From Bradyrhizobium sp. CB1015 (GTDB lineage: Bacteria > Pseudomonadota > Alphaproteobacteria > Rhizobiales > Xanthobacteraceae), in contig NZ_CP104174.1 of assembly GCF_025200925.1 (NCBI RefSeq), positions 4,154,001-4,218,000 of the forward strand: a stretch of 64,000 bases of DNA, written 5' to 3'. How positions within the stretch are numbered: the first letter of the stretch is position 1; each line of letters begins with the position of its first letter. The notes beneath the pieces were generated by a model. That model did not search any database and had not been told where the DNA came from. It saw only the letters and a list, made by a program, of their open reading frames with translations. The translations under genes and the position numbers were made by a program. Shown here piece by piece: positions 53,486 to 61,759 of the stretch.

Positions 53486-53827
53486 CTAAATGTGCGGTGT
53501 CGTGATCTTGACGCAGTCGCGGCGGCCCATCAGCACGCAATCCTGAGTCCGGCGCAGGTCGGCGATGCTGACCGCGAGCCAGATACCGATCGCCGTCAGC
53601 GCGATGGTGAAGGCCAGCGCCGCGATATTGGCAAGCATGCGCTGGCGGAAATTATTGGGCTCGGCGCGCGGCTGCTCGTAGCGCGACAGGTCCAACCGTT
53701 CGGGCGTGACGCGCAGCGGTTGCACGGTGCCATTGCCGCGCTGGACCCCCGAGGAAGGCGGGGTGCGCGGCCTGAACTGGAGCACCCGGTGCTCCTCGTC
53801 AGAGCTTATGGGCCGCTGGTTGTTCAT
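53486..53827 (-). CDS. Small single-span membrane protein
   Basis: A 113-aa protein. The first 65 residues are polar and Pro/Arg-rich (MNNQRPISSDEEHRVLQFRP), then one membrane helix (about 67-90, MLANIAALAFTIALTAIG) and a short tail with two cysteines (RTQDCVLMGRRDCVKI). The start at 53827 is chosen because upstream extension has no ribosome site and strange composition. The protein seems type II (N-in). No family recognised. Confidence 0.65.
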   Translation of the reverse strand: MNNQRPISSDEEHRVLQFRPRTPPSSGVQRGNGTVQPLRVTPERLDLSRYEQPRAEPNNFRQRMLANIAALAFTIALTAIGIWLAVSIADLRRTQDCVLMGRRDCVKITTPHI

Positions 53828-54153
53828 GGGGCGAGGACCACTCCGAAGCGGCAATTTAGATAGCATAGGTGAGGCACGCGTTGCAGAAAATCTTCTCAAT
53901 GCCCGCGTGTATTCGTGCGTTCGTACCATTTGTGCACGGGCCGGTGTGCAGCGATCTGGGGACCGGCCGTCGCCCCGGTGGCCCACGTTGGGCTGCAACG
54001 CTGGCATCCCGAAAGCCATTGCGGTCGTCCTTCATCCGGTCGGTATCGACTTGTGATCTGCGCGTGCTCCGAACGGATTTTGCCGCCGCGGGGCCCATGG
54101 CATAGTCGCGGGAACCCGAACCGTTAGTTGCATCCATGCGAGGGGCTTCGATC
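53828..54153. other. 326-bp divergent intergenic region
   Basis: This region should contain promoters for the membrane protein (minus) and the ParB-like gene (plus). Overlapping open frames on both strands have no recognisable protein features. No repeat or RNA candidate was seen. Confidence 0.4.
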
Positions 54154-54783
54154 ATGACCACGACCAACGCGCGCGAGCCGAGAGTGCATCCGGTTCCGAT
54201 CCTGTCGCTCCGGCCGACGCAGATGACGGTCGGCATGCGCGAGGTCAAGGAGAAGCGGAAGCGCTGGCGCGAGCATGGCAAGAACAAGCAGGCGGATCTG
54301 CTCGGCAAGCACATGATCCCCGTCGTTTACGGCCCCGATGCACGCTACTACGTGATCGACCATCATCACCTCGGCCGCGCGCTGCACGACGAGGGCGTCA
54401 AGGAGGTGCTGGTGACCATCGTCGGCGACCTCAGGATGGTGGAGCGCGAGGCTTTCTGGGGCGTCATGGACAACAAACGCTGGGTCTATCCTTACGACGC
54501 CAAGGGCGAGCGGCGGTCGTTCCGCGACCTGCCGAAATCGGTCGCCGACCTCAAGGACGATCCGTTCCGCAGCCTTGCCGGCGAATTGCGCCGCATGGGC
54601 GGCTTCGCCAAGGACACCACGCCGTTCTCCGAATTCCTGTGGGCCGACTTCCTGCGCCGGCAGGTCTCGCGCAAGGCGGTGGAGGCCGATTTCGACAAGG
54701 CGCTGGAGAAGGCGATGGCCGCGGCCAGAAGCAAGAACGCGATCTATCTGCCCGGCTGGTGCGGTCCGGCGGACGACGATTAA
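54154..54783 (+). CDS. ParB-like nuclease-fold protein (PF08857-type)
   Basis: A 209-aa protein. The N-terminal part (about 12-95) resembles a ParB/Sulfiredoxin fold: VPILSLRPTQMTVGMREV, then HMIPVVYGPDARYYVIDHHHLGRAL, typical of the ParBc_2 family. A GDLRMVEREAFWGVMDNKRWVYPYD segment follows, then a helical C-terminal half. These proteins are not chromosome partition factors; their function is unknown. I chose ATG 54154 because AGGGG is about 10 nt upstream. The preceding in-frame ATG (54136) adds six residues. Confidence 0.85.
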   Translation: MTTTNAREPRVHPVPILSLRPTQMTVGMREVKEKRKRWREHGKNKQADLLGKHMIPVVYGPDARYYVIDHHHLGRALHDEGVKEVLVTIVGDLRMVEREAFWGVMDNKRWVYPYDAKGERRSFRDLPKSVADLKDDPFRSLAGELRRMGGFAKDTTPFSEFLWADFLRRQVSRKAVEADFDKALEKAMAAARSKNAIYLPGWCGPADDD

Positions 54784-54794
54784 AAGTATTTACG

Positions 54795-54950
54795 TCAGTC
54801 GCGCTGGAAGATCCTGGCGCCGGGGTAGGCGCGGCGGGCGTAAGTGACCACCAGCGCGCGGTCCTGGGTGTCCAGGAACGGCGTTCGGATCTGGGACGAT
54901 CCGACGATGAGGTGCCACAGGCCATTGAGCTTCTGGATCACGATCTTCAT
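54795..54950 (-). CDS. 51-aa conserved-looking small protein
   Basis: A small soluble protein starting MKIVIQKLNGLWHLIV with alternating beta-strand character and ending YARRAYPGARIFQRD. It is Arg/Lys-rich. ATG 54950; convergent with the ParB-like gene, 11 bp apart. The composition is protein-like but no family is recognised. Expression is unproven. Confidence 0.5.
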   Translation of the reverse strand: MKIVIQKLNGLWHLIVGSSQIRTPFLDTQDRALVVTYARRAYPGARIFQRD

Positions 54951-55213
54951 TTGCGTCGTCCTCGATGACTCCCATTCCAGCGAATGTTGCTTGTCGCCGC
55001 AGTGCCTGGGATCGCGGTCGCGGGTACGAAATACCCAACACGCCCGGCGCTGCAAAACACGTCCACCCCAGTTAGTTGGTTACGGAATGCGCCCGGATAA
55101 GCCGGATCTCATCACAGCCGCTTGAGCGAAATCAATTTCCGCGCCCACGACACCGTCCTGAAACAGAGCCGTCCCATCTCTATGGGGTAGTCGAGCTCAC
55201 ACAGGAGGCGAAC

Positions 55214-55357
55214 ATGCGCCGTCTGGCTTTCGTAGTTGCCTTGCTCGCGGTCGCTTCGGCGGGAATCTCTGCATCCTTTGCCGCGGTCCACCACGCCAAG
55301 ACGTTGACGTTCGCGGAGCGCTTTGCTCCGGCGCTCGAGTTGATGGCGAAGCGCTAG
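55214..55357 (+). CDS. 47-aa secreted peptide
   Basis: A short protein with an evident signal peptide (MRRLAFVVALLAVASAGI, cleavage near SFA-A) leaving a mature peptide of about 24 residues, mildly basic (HHAKTLTFAERF). The ribosome site ACAGGAGG is near ideal, which supports real translation. No family is recognised, and function is unknown. Confidence 0.55.
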   Translation: MRRLAFVVALLAVASAGISASFAAVHHAKTLTFAERFAPALELMAKR

Positions 55358-55578
55358 CGGCATAGCGCCGCCAAGCCGTGAGCGATGCAGCGGCTGCGCG
55401 CTCCGAGGCGGACATCGCGTCGCACCTTGCGAGCGATGACGGCCGGGTCAGGCTTGACCTGTCGCAAATCTGCCTCGCCCTGACCGGCTAAGGTCTGCCT
55501 GCATGGTTGCAGAGACAGCGTTGCGCCCCGATGCCGAGGGCCCGGGCTCCAAGTCATGCAGATTTTGGAGGCACGGCC

Positions 55579-55746
55579 ATGAGCGTCATCTTTCGCATTC
55601 TCTTTGTCCTCGCCGGCGCGATCACGGCGCTGTTCGTCGCGCGTGACGCACTGAATTTCACCATCATCCAGACCTTCGTCGCCGTCCTGCTCGCCACCGC
55701 AATCGTCGGTGCCGGCACCCTCTGGAGCTTGCGTCGAAAGTCGTGA
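55579..55746 (+). CDS. 55-aa membrane protein coupled to the P-type ATPase
   Basis: A small protein with two hydrophobic segments (about 3-22 and 29-48), ending in RRKS. The ribosome site TTGGAGGC is strong. Its stop overlaps the GTG start of the ATPase by 4 bp (GTGA), so translation of both is linked. By analogy with KdpF or other small ATPase partners, it might be an accessory subunit; no homology was recognised. Confidence 0.7.
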   Translation: MSVIFRILFVLAGAITALFVARDALNFTIIQTFVAVLLATAIVGAGTLWSLRRKS

Positions 55747-58295
55747 GCGATGTGCAACGCGCAAGTGCGGCCGGCCTGAGTGAGACCGAGGCCCGGGCGA
55801 GGCTCGCGGCAGACGGCCCCAACGAACTGCCTCGGCCGGAACGACGCAGTCCGCTGCGCATCGTGGTGGACGTGCTGCGCGAGCCGATGCTCCTGCTGCT
55901 GCTTTGCGGCGGGCTGATTTACCTTGTGCTCGGCGATCTCAAGGAGGCGCTGATCCTCGTGGCGTTCGGGGCGATGTCCATCGTGATCACGGTGGTGCAG
56001 GAGACCCGGACCGAGCGCGTGCTGGAAGCCTTGCGCGACCTGACCAGCCCGCGTGCGCTGGTTGTGCGTGACGGTGCGCGCCGGCGAATTGCCGGCCGCG
56101 AGGTCGTGCAGGGCGACCTTCTCGTTCTCGGTGAAGGCGATCGCGTCCCCGCCGACGCCGCGCTCGTCGAGGCGCGGGACTTGCAGATCGACGAGTCCCT
56201 GCTGACCGGCGAGTCGATGCCCGTCCGCAAGAAGATCGCCGACAAGGTCACAGCGGCCGGTCACCGGCCCGGCGGTGAGGATCAGCCATTCGTGTATTCC
56301 GGTTCGCTCGTCGTGCGCGGTGAGGGGCTGGCGCTGGTCGAGGCCACCGGGCCGCGCAGCGAGATCGGGAAGATCGGGCTGTCGCTTCGCGGCCTGCAGG
56401 CCGAGCCGCCGCGGCTTCAGCAACAGACCGCAAGGCTGGTGCGGCTCTGTTTTCTCGGCGGCGCCATCATCAGCCTGGCCGCGATTGTGCTCTACGGCGT
56501 CTCGCGCGGCGACTGGCTGCAGGCGCTGCTGGCAGGCGTCGCCATCGGCATGTCGATGCTTCCGGAAGAATTTGGCGTCGTGCTCACGGTGTTCATGGCA
56601 ATGGGCGCGTGGCGGATTTCGCGTGCCCGCGTCCTGACGCGGCGAGCCGCCGCCATCGAGGTCCTCGGCTCAGCGACAGTCCTGTGCACCGACAAGACCG
56701 GAACGCTGACGCAGAACCAGATGTCGGTCGCCGAGCTGCGCTTGCTCGATGGGACGCGCCTGCGTGCGGAGGCGTCCGGACAGGATCATGTCGGGCCCGA
56801 ATTCGCCGAACTGGCGCGCTGCGGGGCGCTGGCAAGCTCTCCGGAGCCGTTCGATCCGATGGAGAAGGCGCTGCACGTGTTCGCGCGTGATGTCCTGCGG
56901 GACGGCGATGCGATGGATGGCGGGCGGACGCTGGTGCGCACCTATGGTCTGCGCCCCGAGCTGCTCGCCATGACCCAGGTTTGGCGGACATCCGCAACGG
57001 CGGACCTCATCGCATGCGCCAAGGGCGCGCCGGAAGCGATTGCGCGCCTGTGCAGGCGGAACCAGGCCGATCGGGAGGCCGTGCAAACTGCCGTCGGCGC
57101 GATGGCGAAGGACGGGCTTCGCGTGCTGGGATTGGCGGTTGCCGTGTGCGATGACGCTTCATTGCCGGCATCCCAGGAGGCTTTCGTATTTCGCTTCGTT
57201 GGCCTGGTCGGCCTTGCCGACCCGTTGCGGCCTCATGTTCCGGAGGCGGTTCGCGAATGCCGTTCGGCCGGCATCCGGGTCGTCATGATCACGGGCGATT
57301 ATCCGGCGACCGCCATGGCGATCGCCGGGCAAGCCGGGCTCGACGTCAATGAGGTCGCAACCGGGGAGCAGGTCAAGCTCGCGGACGACAGCGAGCTCGA
57401 GACACTCGTCAGGAACGTGAACGTCTTCGCGCGGGTTCTGCCGGAGCAGAAGCTGCGGATCGTCCAGGCGCTGAAGCGCGGCGGCGAGATCGTTGCGATG
57501 ACGGGCGATGGCGTCAACGACGCGCCGTCGCTGAAGGCCGCCCATATCGGGATCGCGATGGGTGGCCGCGGCACCGACGTCGCCCGCGAGGCATCCTCGA
57601 TCGTCCTGCTCGACGACGATTTCAGCTCCATCGTCGCATCCATCCGCCTCGGGCGCCGGATCTACGACAATCTGCGCAAGGCCATGGCCTTCATCTTCGC
57701 GGTTCACGTTCCGATCGCGGGCCTTGCGCTGCTTCCCCTGGTGTTCGGGCTGCCGCTGGTGCTCGGCCCGGTGCACATCGCCTTCCTGGAGCTGATCATC
57801 GATCCCGTCTGCTCGCTGGTGTTCGAGGCCGAGCGGGAGGAGCGCGACGTCATGAAGCGTCCGCCGCGGCGTGCCGACGCGGAGCTGTTCTCGTGGCCCC
57901 TGATCGCCTGGAGCATTCTGCAGGGCGCGATGGCCTTCGCCTTGATCGCCGTGATCTTCGTCGCAGCGCTTCGTTCCGGCCTTCCGCCCGATGAGGCTCG
58001 CACCCTCGCGTTCTTTGCGCTCGTCGTCTGCGTCCTCGCGCTGGTGCTGGTCAATCGATCCTTCAGCGCATCCTTCTTGTCTGCCTTCTTCCGTCCGAAC
58101 GCGGCGCTGCTCTGGATATTCCTCTTGATTGCGCTCGTTCTCGCCACAGCCTTGTTCTGGCCGCCGGCCTCCGGTCTGTTTCGCTTCGGGCCGCTGCATG
58201 TTGACGATTTGATGATCACGCTCGGCGCGGGACTATTGGTGCTTACGGCGCTCGAACTGCTGAAGCCGCTTTGGGGCCGGCGGTTACGATTCTAG
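55743..58295 (+). CDS. P-type cation-transporting ATPase (P2 group)
   Basis: An 850-aa P-type ATPase. The N-terminal cation-ATPase domain has SETEARARLAADGPNEL. The actuator has DESLLTGESMPVRK. The phosphorylated Asp is D317 in CTDKTGTLTQNQM. The nucleotide hinge has TGDGVNDAPSLKAAHIGIAMG. The M4 motif is PEEF (MLPEEFGVVLTVFMAMG), and the M6 region has IAFLELIIDPVCSLVFEAE, as in bacterial Ca2+/Mn2+-type P2 pumps rather than heavy-metal pumps (no CPx). Ion specificity is not certain. It begins with GTG 55743 and is convergent with an MgtC gene. Confidence 0.93.
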   Translation: MSDVQRASAAGLSETEARARLAADGPNELPRPERRSPLRIVVDVLREPMLLLLLCGGLIYLVLGDLKEALILVAFGAMSIVITVVQETRTERVLEALRDLTSPRALVVRDGARRRIAGREVVQGDLLVLGEGDRVPADAALVEARDLQIDESLLTGESMPVRKKIADKVTAAGHRPGGEDQPFVYSGSLVVRGEGLALVEATGPRSEIGKIGLSLRGLQAEPPRLQQQTARLVRLCFLGGAIISLAAIVLYGVSRGDWLQALLAGVAIGMSMLPEEFGVVLTVFMAMGAWRISRARVLTRRAAAIEVLGSATVLCTDKTGTLTQNQMSVAELRLLDGTRLRAEASGQDHVGPEFAELARCGALASSPEPFDPMEKALHVFARDVLRDGDAMDGGRTLVRTYGLRPELLAMTQVWRTSATADLIACAKGAPEAIARLCRRNQADREAVQTAVGAMAKDGLRVLGLAVAVCDDASLPASQEAFVFRFVGLVGLADPLRPHVPEAVRECRSAGIRVVMITGDYPATAMAIAGQAGLDVNEVATGEQVKLADDSELETLVRNVNVFARVLPEQKLRIVQALKRGGEIVAMTGDGVNDAPSLKAAHIGIAMGGRGTDVAREASSIVLLDDDFSSIVASIRLGRRIYDNLRKAMAFIFAVHVPIAGLALLPLVFGLPLVLGPVHIAFLELIIDPVCSLVFEAEREERDVMKRPPRRADAELFSWPLIAWSILQGAMAFALIAVIFVAALRSGLPPDEARTLAFFALVVCVLALVLVNRSFSASFLSAFFRPNAALLWIFLLIALVLATALFWPPASGLFRFGPLHVDDLMITLGAGLLVLTALELLKPLWGRRLRF

Positions 58296-58795
58296 CTGCC
58301 CTCGCGGCGATCCACCTTCGGCAAGGTCTCCGCTTGGTGCGGATCCTCCTTGCCGCCAAGAGCACGATGCAGCCAGCGCTCGAGACGGCGACCGATCGTG
58401 AGCAGAACGAACGCGAAGGTCAGTGCGACCAAAACGATCCGCCATTGCCCGGTGCCGCAGACGATGCCCAGGCAGGCGGCGAGGAAGGTGCAGGCGGCAC
58501 TGGTCAGGCCGCGCACGCGAAAACGCTCGCTCTCGTGGACGATGACGCCGGCGCCGAGGAAGCCGATCCCGGTGAGGATGCCCTGGATGACGCGGCTCGC
58601 TGCGTCGGTGATCTTGCCGGGCTCGGCGAACTGGACTGCGAGCAGCACGACGGTCGCAGTGGAGAGCCCGACAATGCCGAGCGTCTTCAGCCCGATCGGC
58701 TTGCCGTGCAGGTCGCGGTTGAGGCCGATCGCGCCGCCGGCGAGCGTCGCTGTGCCGAGGCGCAGCAGGATTTCGGACCAATCGAGCTCGGTCAT
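58292..58795 (-). CDS. MgtC/SapB-family membrane protein
   Basis: A 167-aa membrane protein. The MgtC signature is seen: GAIGLNRDLHGKPIGLKTLGIV near the start, RVIQGILTGIGFLGAGVIV, and RGLTSAACTFLAACLGI. It lacks the C-terminal ACT-like domain of Salmonella MgtC, like many SapB members. Its stop overlaps that of the P-type ATPase by 4 bp on the opposite strand (CTAG). MgtC proteins affect F-ATPase and Mg2+ balance. Confidence 0.9.
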   Translation of the reverse strand: MTELDWSEILLRLGTATLAGGAIGLNRDLHGKPIGLKTLGIVGLSTATVVLLAVQFAEPGKITDAASRVIQGILTGIGFLGAGVIVHESERFRVRGLTSAACTFLAACLGIVCGTGQWRIVLVALTFAFVLLTIGRRLERWLHRALGGKEDPHQAETLPKVDRREGS

Positions 58796-58805
58796 GGCGC
58801 CTCGA

Positions 58806-59393
58806 TCATGTCTTCGGCAGGCGGCCCATCAGATAGAACTCCTCGTTCGGCCGCATGCCCGTGAAGTTCGCCAGCCGGTTCGACAGCGCGAAGAAGGCGG
58901 AGATCGCGGCGATGTCCCAGATGTCGTCGTCGCTGAAGCCGTGCGGTGCGAGCGCCGCGAAATCGTCATCGGAAATCCGCTGCGCGTCAGCCGAGACCTT
59001 CATGGCGAAATCGAGCATCGCCTTCTGCCGCGGCGTGATGTCGGCCTTGCGGTAGTTGATCGCGACCTGGTCGGCGATCACAGGGTTCTTGGCGCGGATG
59101 CGCAGGATCGCGCCATGGGCGATCACGCAATACTGGCACTGGTTCGCGGCCGACGTCGCCACCACGATCATCTCGCGCTCGGCCTTGGTGAGGCCGCCGT
59201 CCTTCTCCATCAGCGCGTCGTGATAGGCGAAGAAGGCGCGGAACTCGTCGGGGCGGTAGGCCAGCGTCAGGAACACGTTCGGCACGAAGCCGCTCTTCTC
59301 CTGCACGGCAAGAAGACGCGTGCGGATGTCGTCGGGCAGCGTGTCGATGGCTGGGGCGTGAAAGCGTTGCGTGGCGGTCTTTGTCATGGGCAT
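58806..59393 (-). CDS. AhpD-like peroxidase-related protein (carboxymuconolactone decarboxylase family)
   Basis: A 195-aa alkylhydroperoxidase-type protein. The redox motif is C86-x2-C89-x3-H93 in NQCQYCVIAHGA, with Glu in the preceding EREMIVVATSAAN. The C-terminus has NRLANFTGMRPNEEFYLMGR, a mark of the peroxidase-related subgroup. It likely protects against peroxides. ATG 59393; the alternative is two codons downstream. It is 10 bp upstream of the MgtC gene in the same direction. Confidence 0.92.
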   Translation of the reverse strand: MPMTKTATQRFHAPAIDTLPDDIRTRLLAVQEKSGFVPNVFLTLAYRPDEFRAFFAYHDALMEKDGGLTKAEREMIVVATSAANQCQYCVIAHGAILRIRAKNPVIADQVAINYRKADITPRQKAMLDFAMKVSADAQRISDDDFAALAPHGFSDDDIWDIAAISAFFALSNRLANFTGMRPNEEFYLMGRLPKT

Positions 59394-59450
59394 GGATTCC
59401 GGGCTAGGGGCGGGAACCATAGTCGATGCGGGGGGCGGGCTCAACGCGCC

Positions 59451-59598
59451 GCTCTCGTGCCCCGGACGCGGCGCAGCGCCTCTTCGGCGGTGCGCTGCTG
59501 AGCCGGGGCCCAGCTTTGCCTAAGGGCGGTGATCGTGGGCCTCGGTCCCGGCTCAGCGCAGCAGCGTTGCACGCTGCGGCGCGTCCGGGACACGAGCG
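59451..59598. repeat. Nested inverted repeat between AhpD-like and HerA-like genes
   Basis: Outer arms at 59451-59480 and 59572-59598 share GTGCCCCGGACGC/GCGTCCGGGACAC. Inner arms at 59491-59512 and 59544-59566 share GCGCTGCTGAGCCGGG/CCCGGCTCAGCGCAGC. The centre is about 30 bp. The element is followed by the stop codon of the HerA-like gene, so it probably forms its mRNA 3' end. Confidence 0.82.
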
Positions 59599-59603
59599 AT
59601 GTG

Positions 59604-61343
59604 CTACCGCAGCGGCTTCTTCAGCAGCGAGAAGCGGTCCGGGTCGAGGCCCATCGACGGCTGCAGCATCGGGGCTTCGACGCTGGACATCGTCTTCGCC
59701 GGCGGCGCCGAGAAAACCGGATCGTTCGGCACGTCGCGCTGCGAGGTGGCACCGCGCCAGCGCTCGAGCACGGCGCTGACGAAATGCATGTCGTGGCCCG
59801 AGGTGACGGACGGCACGCTCGAGATGGTGGCTTCGCCGCGCGGCAATTGGTGCGGCGGCACCTCCTTGAAGCGCAGCCGCGTCGGCAGCGCCACGCCTTC
59901 GCCGAACGCCAGCACCTCGCGGGTGCCGAGCGACGGCACGAAGGAGAGCAGGTTCGCGGCGGCATCCGACACCGCGGCGCGCAACAGCGCCTGGTCGCGG
60001 TCGTTGGCGAGGCGCATCGTGAACAGCGTGTTGCACTGGGAGATGATGGTGGCGTCGAGCTCGGCCGGGCGCTGGGTGATCAGGCCGAGATAGACGCCGT
60101 ATTTGCGGCCTTCCTTGGCGATGCGCGACACCGCCTTGCGGGTCGGGCCGAAGCCGATGTTGCGGTCGGCGGAGGCATAGCGGTGCGCCTCCTCGCAGAC
60201 GAACAGCAGCGGCGAGACGCCGTCGCTCCACAGGCCGAAGTCGAAGGCCATGCGGCAGAGCACGGACACGACCGAATCGATCACCTCGGCCGGAAAGCCG
60301 GCGAGCTGCATCACCGTCATCGGCTTGCCGTTGGCGGGCAGGCGGAACAGATGGCTGATCACCTCGGCCATGGTGTCGCCGCCGACATTGGCGTTGTCGA
60401 ACATGAAGGCGTAGCGCGGGTCGTTGCGCACCGCCTCGATGCGCGAGATCAGCTTGTGATAGATGATGCGCGAGGAGCGGTTCTCGAGCTTGCCCATGCG
60501 TTCGTCGATCAGCGACAGCAGGTCGACGAGGCGATAGGGCACCGGCGTATCGACGGTGTAGCCGATCTGCTTGGGATCGATGCGCTTGAGGCCGATGCGA
60601 TCGGCGTTCTGGTACTGGGTGTAGACGCCCTTGGCGAGCGGGATCACCTCGGCGAGGATGTCGAGCTCTTCCGGCACGCCGGCGCGGCCGCCGAACAGCA
60701 CGTCGACGATTTCCTCGAAATTGAACAGCCAGAACGGCAGCTTCAGGTTTCGCGGGTTGAGCACCAGCGCGCGGTCGCCGAAGCAGCGGCCATATTCGTT
60801 GTGCACGTCGAGCAGGAAGATGCGCAGGTTCGGCCGCGCCTTCAGGATCTCGTTGAGCAGCAGCGAGACGCCGGTCGATTTACCGACGCCGGTCGATCCC
60901 AGCACCGCAAAATGCTTGGACAGCATTTCCTCGACGTCGACATAGGCGATGACCGAGCGGTCCTGCTGGAGGAAGCCGACATTGATCTGGTCCGAGCCGG
61001 TCGGCGCGTAGATCGTGCGCAACTCCTGGCTGGTGATCAGGTCGACGGCATCGCCGATGGTCGGATAGTTGGTGACGCCGCGCTGAAACTTGGCCTTGTC
61101 CGCGGCATTGAGAATCTCGCCGAGCAGGTCGACCGAGGCGATGGCGATGTAATTGTCCGAGCTCGACAGATTCTCGCAGGAGACCTCCGTGATCATCGCA
61201 ACGATGACCGAGCTGGCACAACGAATGCTGACGAAACGGCCGACGGTCGCCCGCACCTCCGAGATCGGCATCCGGCTTTCCGCCAGAAGCCCGACCCGGG
61301 CGAGCGATCCGCGAACCGAAATCACGCGTCCAAAGGATGTCAC
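59604..61343 (-). CDS. HerA-like ATPase (DUF87)
   Basis: A 579-aa AAA-type translocase. An N-terminal beta-barrel region (HAS type, about 1-120) is followed by Walker A GSTGVGKST at 149-157, a Walker B LLDVHNEY, and a later VCEEAHRY acidic motif with sensor-type Gln in ITQRPAEL. A C-terminal ordered tail ends in a proline-rich region. HerA motors work with NurA nuclease in end resection; no NurA gene is next to it, so the bacterial role may differ. The start is probably GTG 61343. Confidence 0.85.
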   Translation of the reverse strand: MTSFGRVISVRGSLARVGLLAESRMPISEVRATVGRFVSIRCASSVIVAMITEVSCENLSSSDNYIAIASVDLLGEILNAADKAKFQRGVTNYPTIGDAVDLITSQELRTIYAPTGSDQINVGFLQQDRSVIAYVDVEEMLSKHFAVLGSTGVGKSTGVSLLLNEILKARPNLRIFLLDVHNEYGRCFGDRALVLNPRNLKLPFWLFNFEEIVDVLFGGRAGVPEELDILAEVIPLAKGVYTQYQNADRIGLKRIDPKQIGYTVDTPVPYRLVDLLSLIDERMGKLENRSSRIIYHKLISRIEAVRNDPRYAFMFDNANVGGDTMAEVISHLFRLPANGKPMTVMQLAGFPAEVIDSVVSVLCRMAFDFGLWSDGVSPLLFVCEEAHRYASADRNIGFGPTRKAVSRIAKEGRKYGVYLGLITQRPAELDATIISQCNTLFTMRLANDRDQALLRAAVSDAAANLLSFVPSLGTREVLAFGEGVALPTRLRFKEVPPHQLPRGEATISSVPSVTSGHDMHFVSAVLERWRGATSQRDVPNDPVFSAPPAKTMSSVEAPMLQPSMGLDPDRFSLLKKPLR

Positions 61344-61759
61344 GATCAATGAACCTGGCAAGAGCAAGGGATTTGCCCGGACTATGGCCGGCCGTCGCTG
61401 CACAAACGGTTAAACGCCGGGCGCGCCCGCTCCGTTAAATCCGTGGTAATTCGGTCCGGAGCCTTGTCGCCAATGCCTGCTCATGGGCGGAATCACCGTG
61501 AAAAGACTGCATTTCCGGACCTTTAGGCCGGTCCTTAAGGAAGAGTTTACCATTCGAGCAGGCCTTTCGTCCGCCCATCGGTCCGGTCAGGCCCCATTCG
61601 CAGCAGGGACGCTGGCTGCTTTTGTTGACGGGACCTAATGATTTGTACATTAGTACAAATGAGGGCACCGCACGCAAGGCCCGCCCGCGCGTTGTGCCGT
61701 GCGCGTCTCAATCGCGCCGCCCGGTCAGGCGGATCGCAGCCATGCTCCAGGAGGAAACC
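61344..61759. other. 416-bp divergent region between the HerA-like and dioxygenase genes
   Basis: Shared promoter region. It contains the palindromic operator at 61641-61660, treated separately. The rest is GC-rich and has no credible frame. Overlapping open frames near 61435-61677 on the minus strand have unusual composition and no ribosome site. Confidence 0.5.
61641..61660 (+). promoter_or_regulatory. Palindromic operator upstream of the extradiol dioxygenase gene
   Basis: ATTTGTAC-ATTA-GTACAAAT is a perfect 8-bp inverted repeat with a 4-nt centre, 100 bp before the start codon. It is A/T-rich against a GC-rich background. A TTGACG candidate -35 box lies at 61625-61630, and a TACATT candidate -10 lies at 61646-61651 inside the palindrome (spacing 15), so a bound repressor would block RNA polymerase. 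The regulator is unknown; the symmetry fits TetR, MarR or GntR type dimers. Confidence 0.6.
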
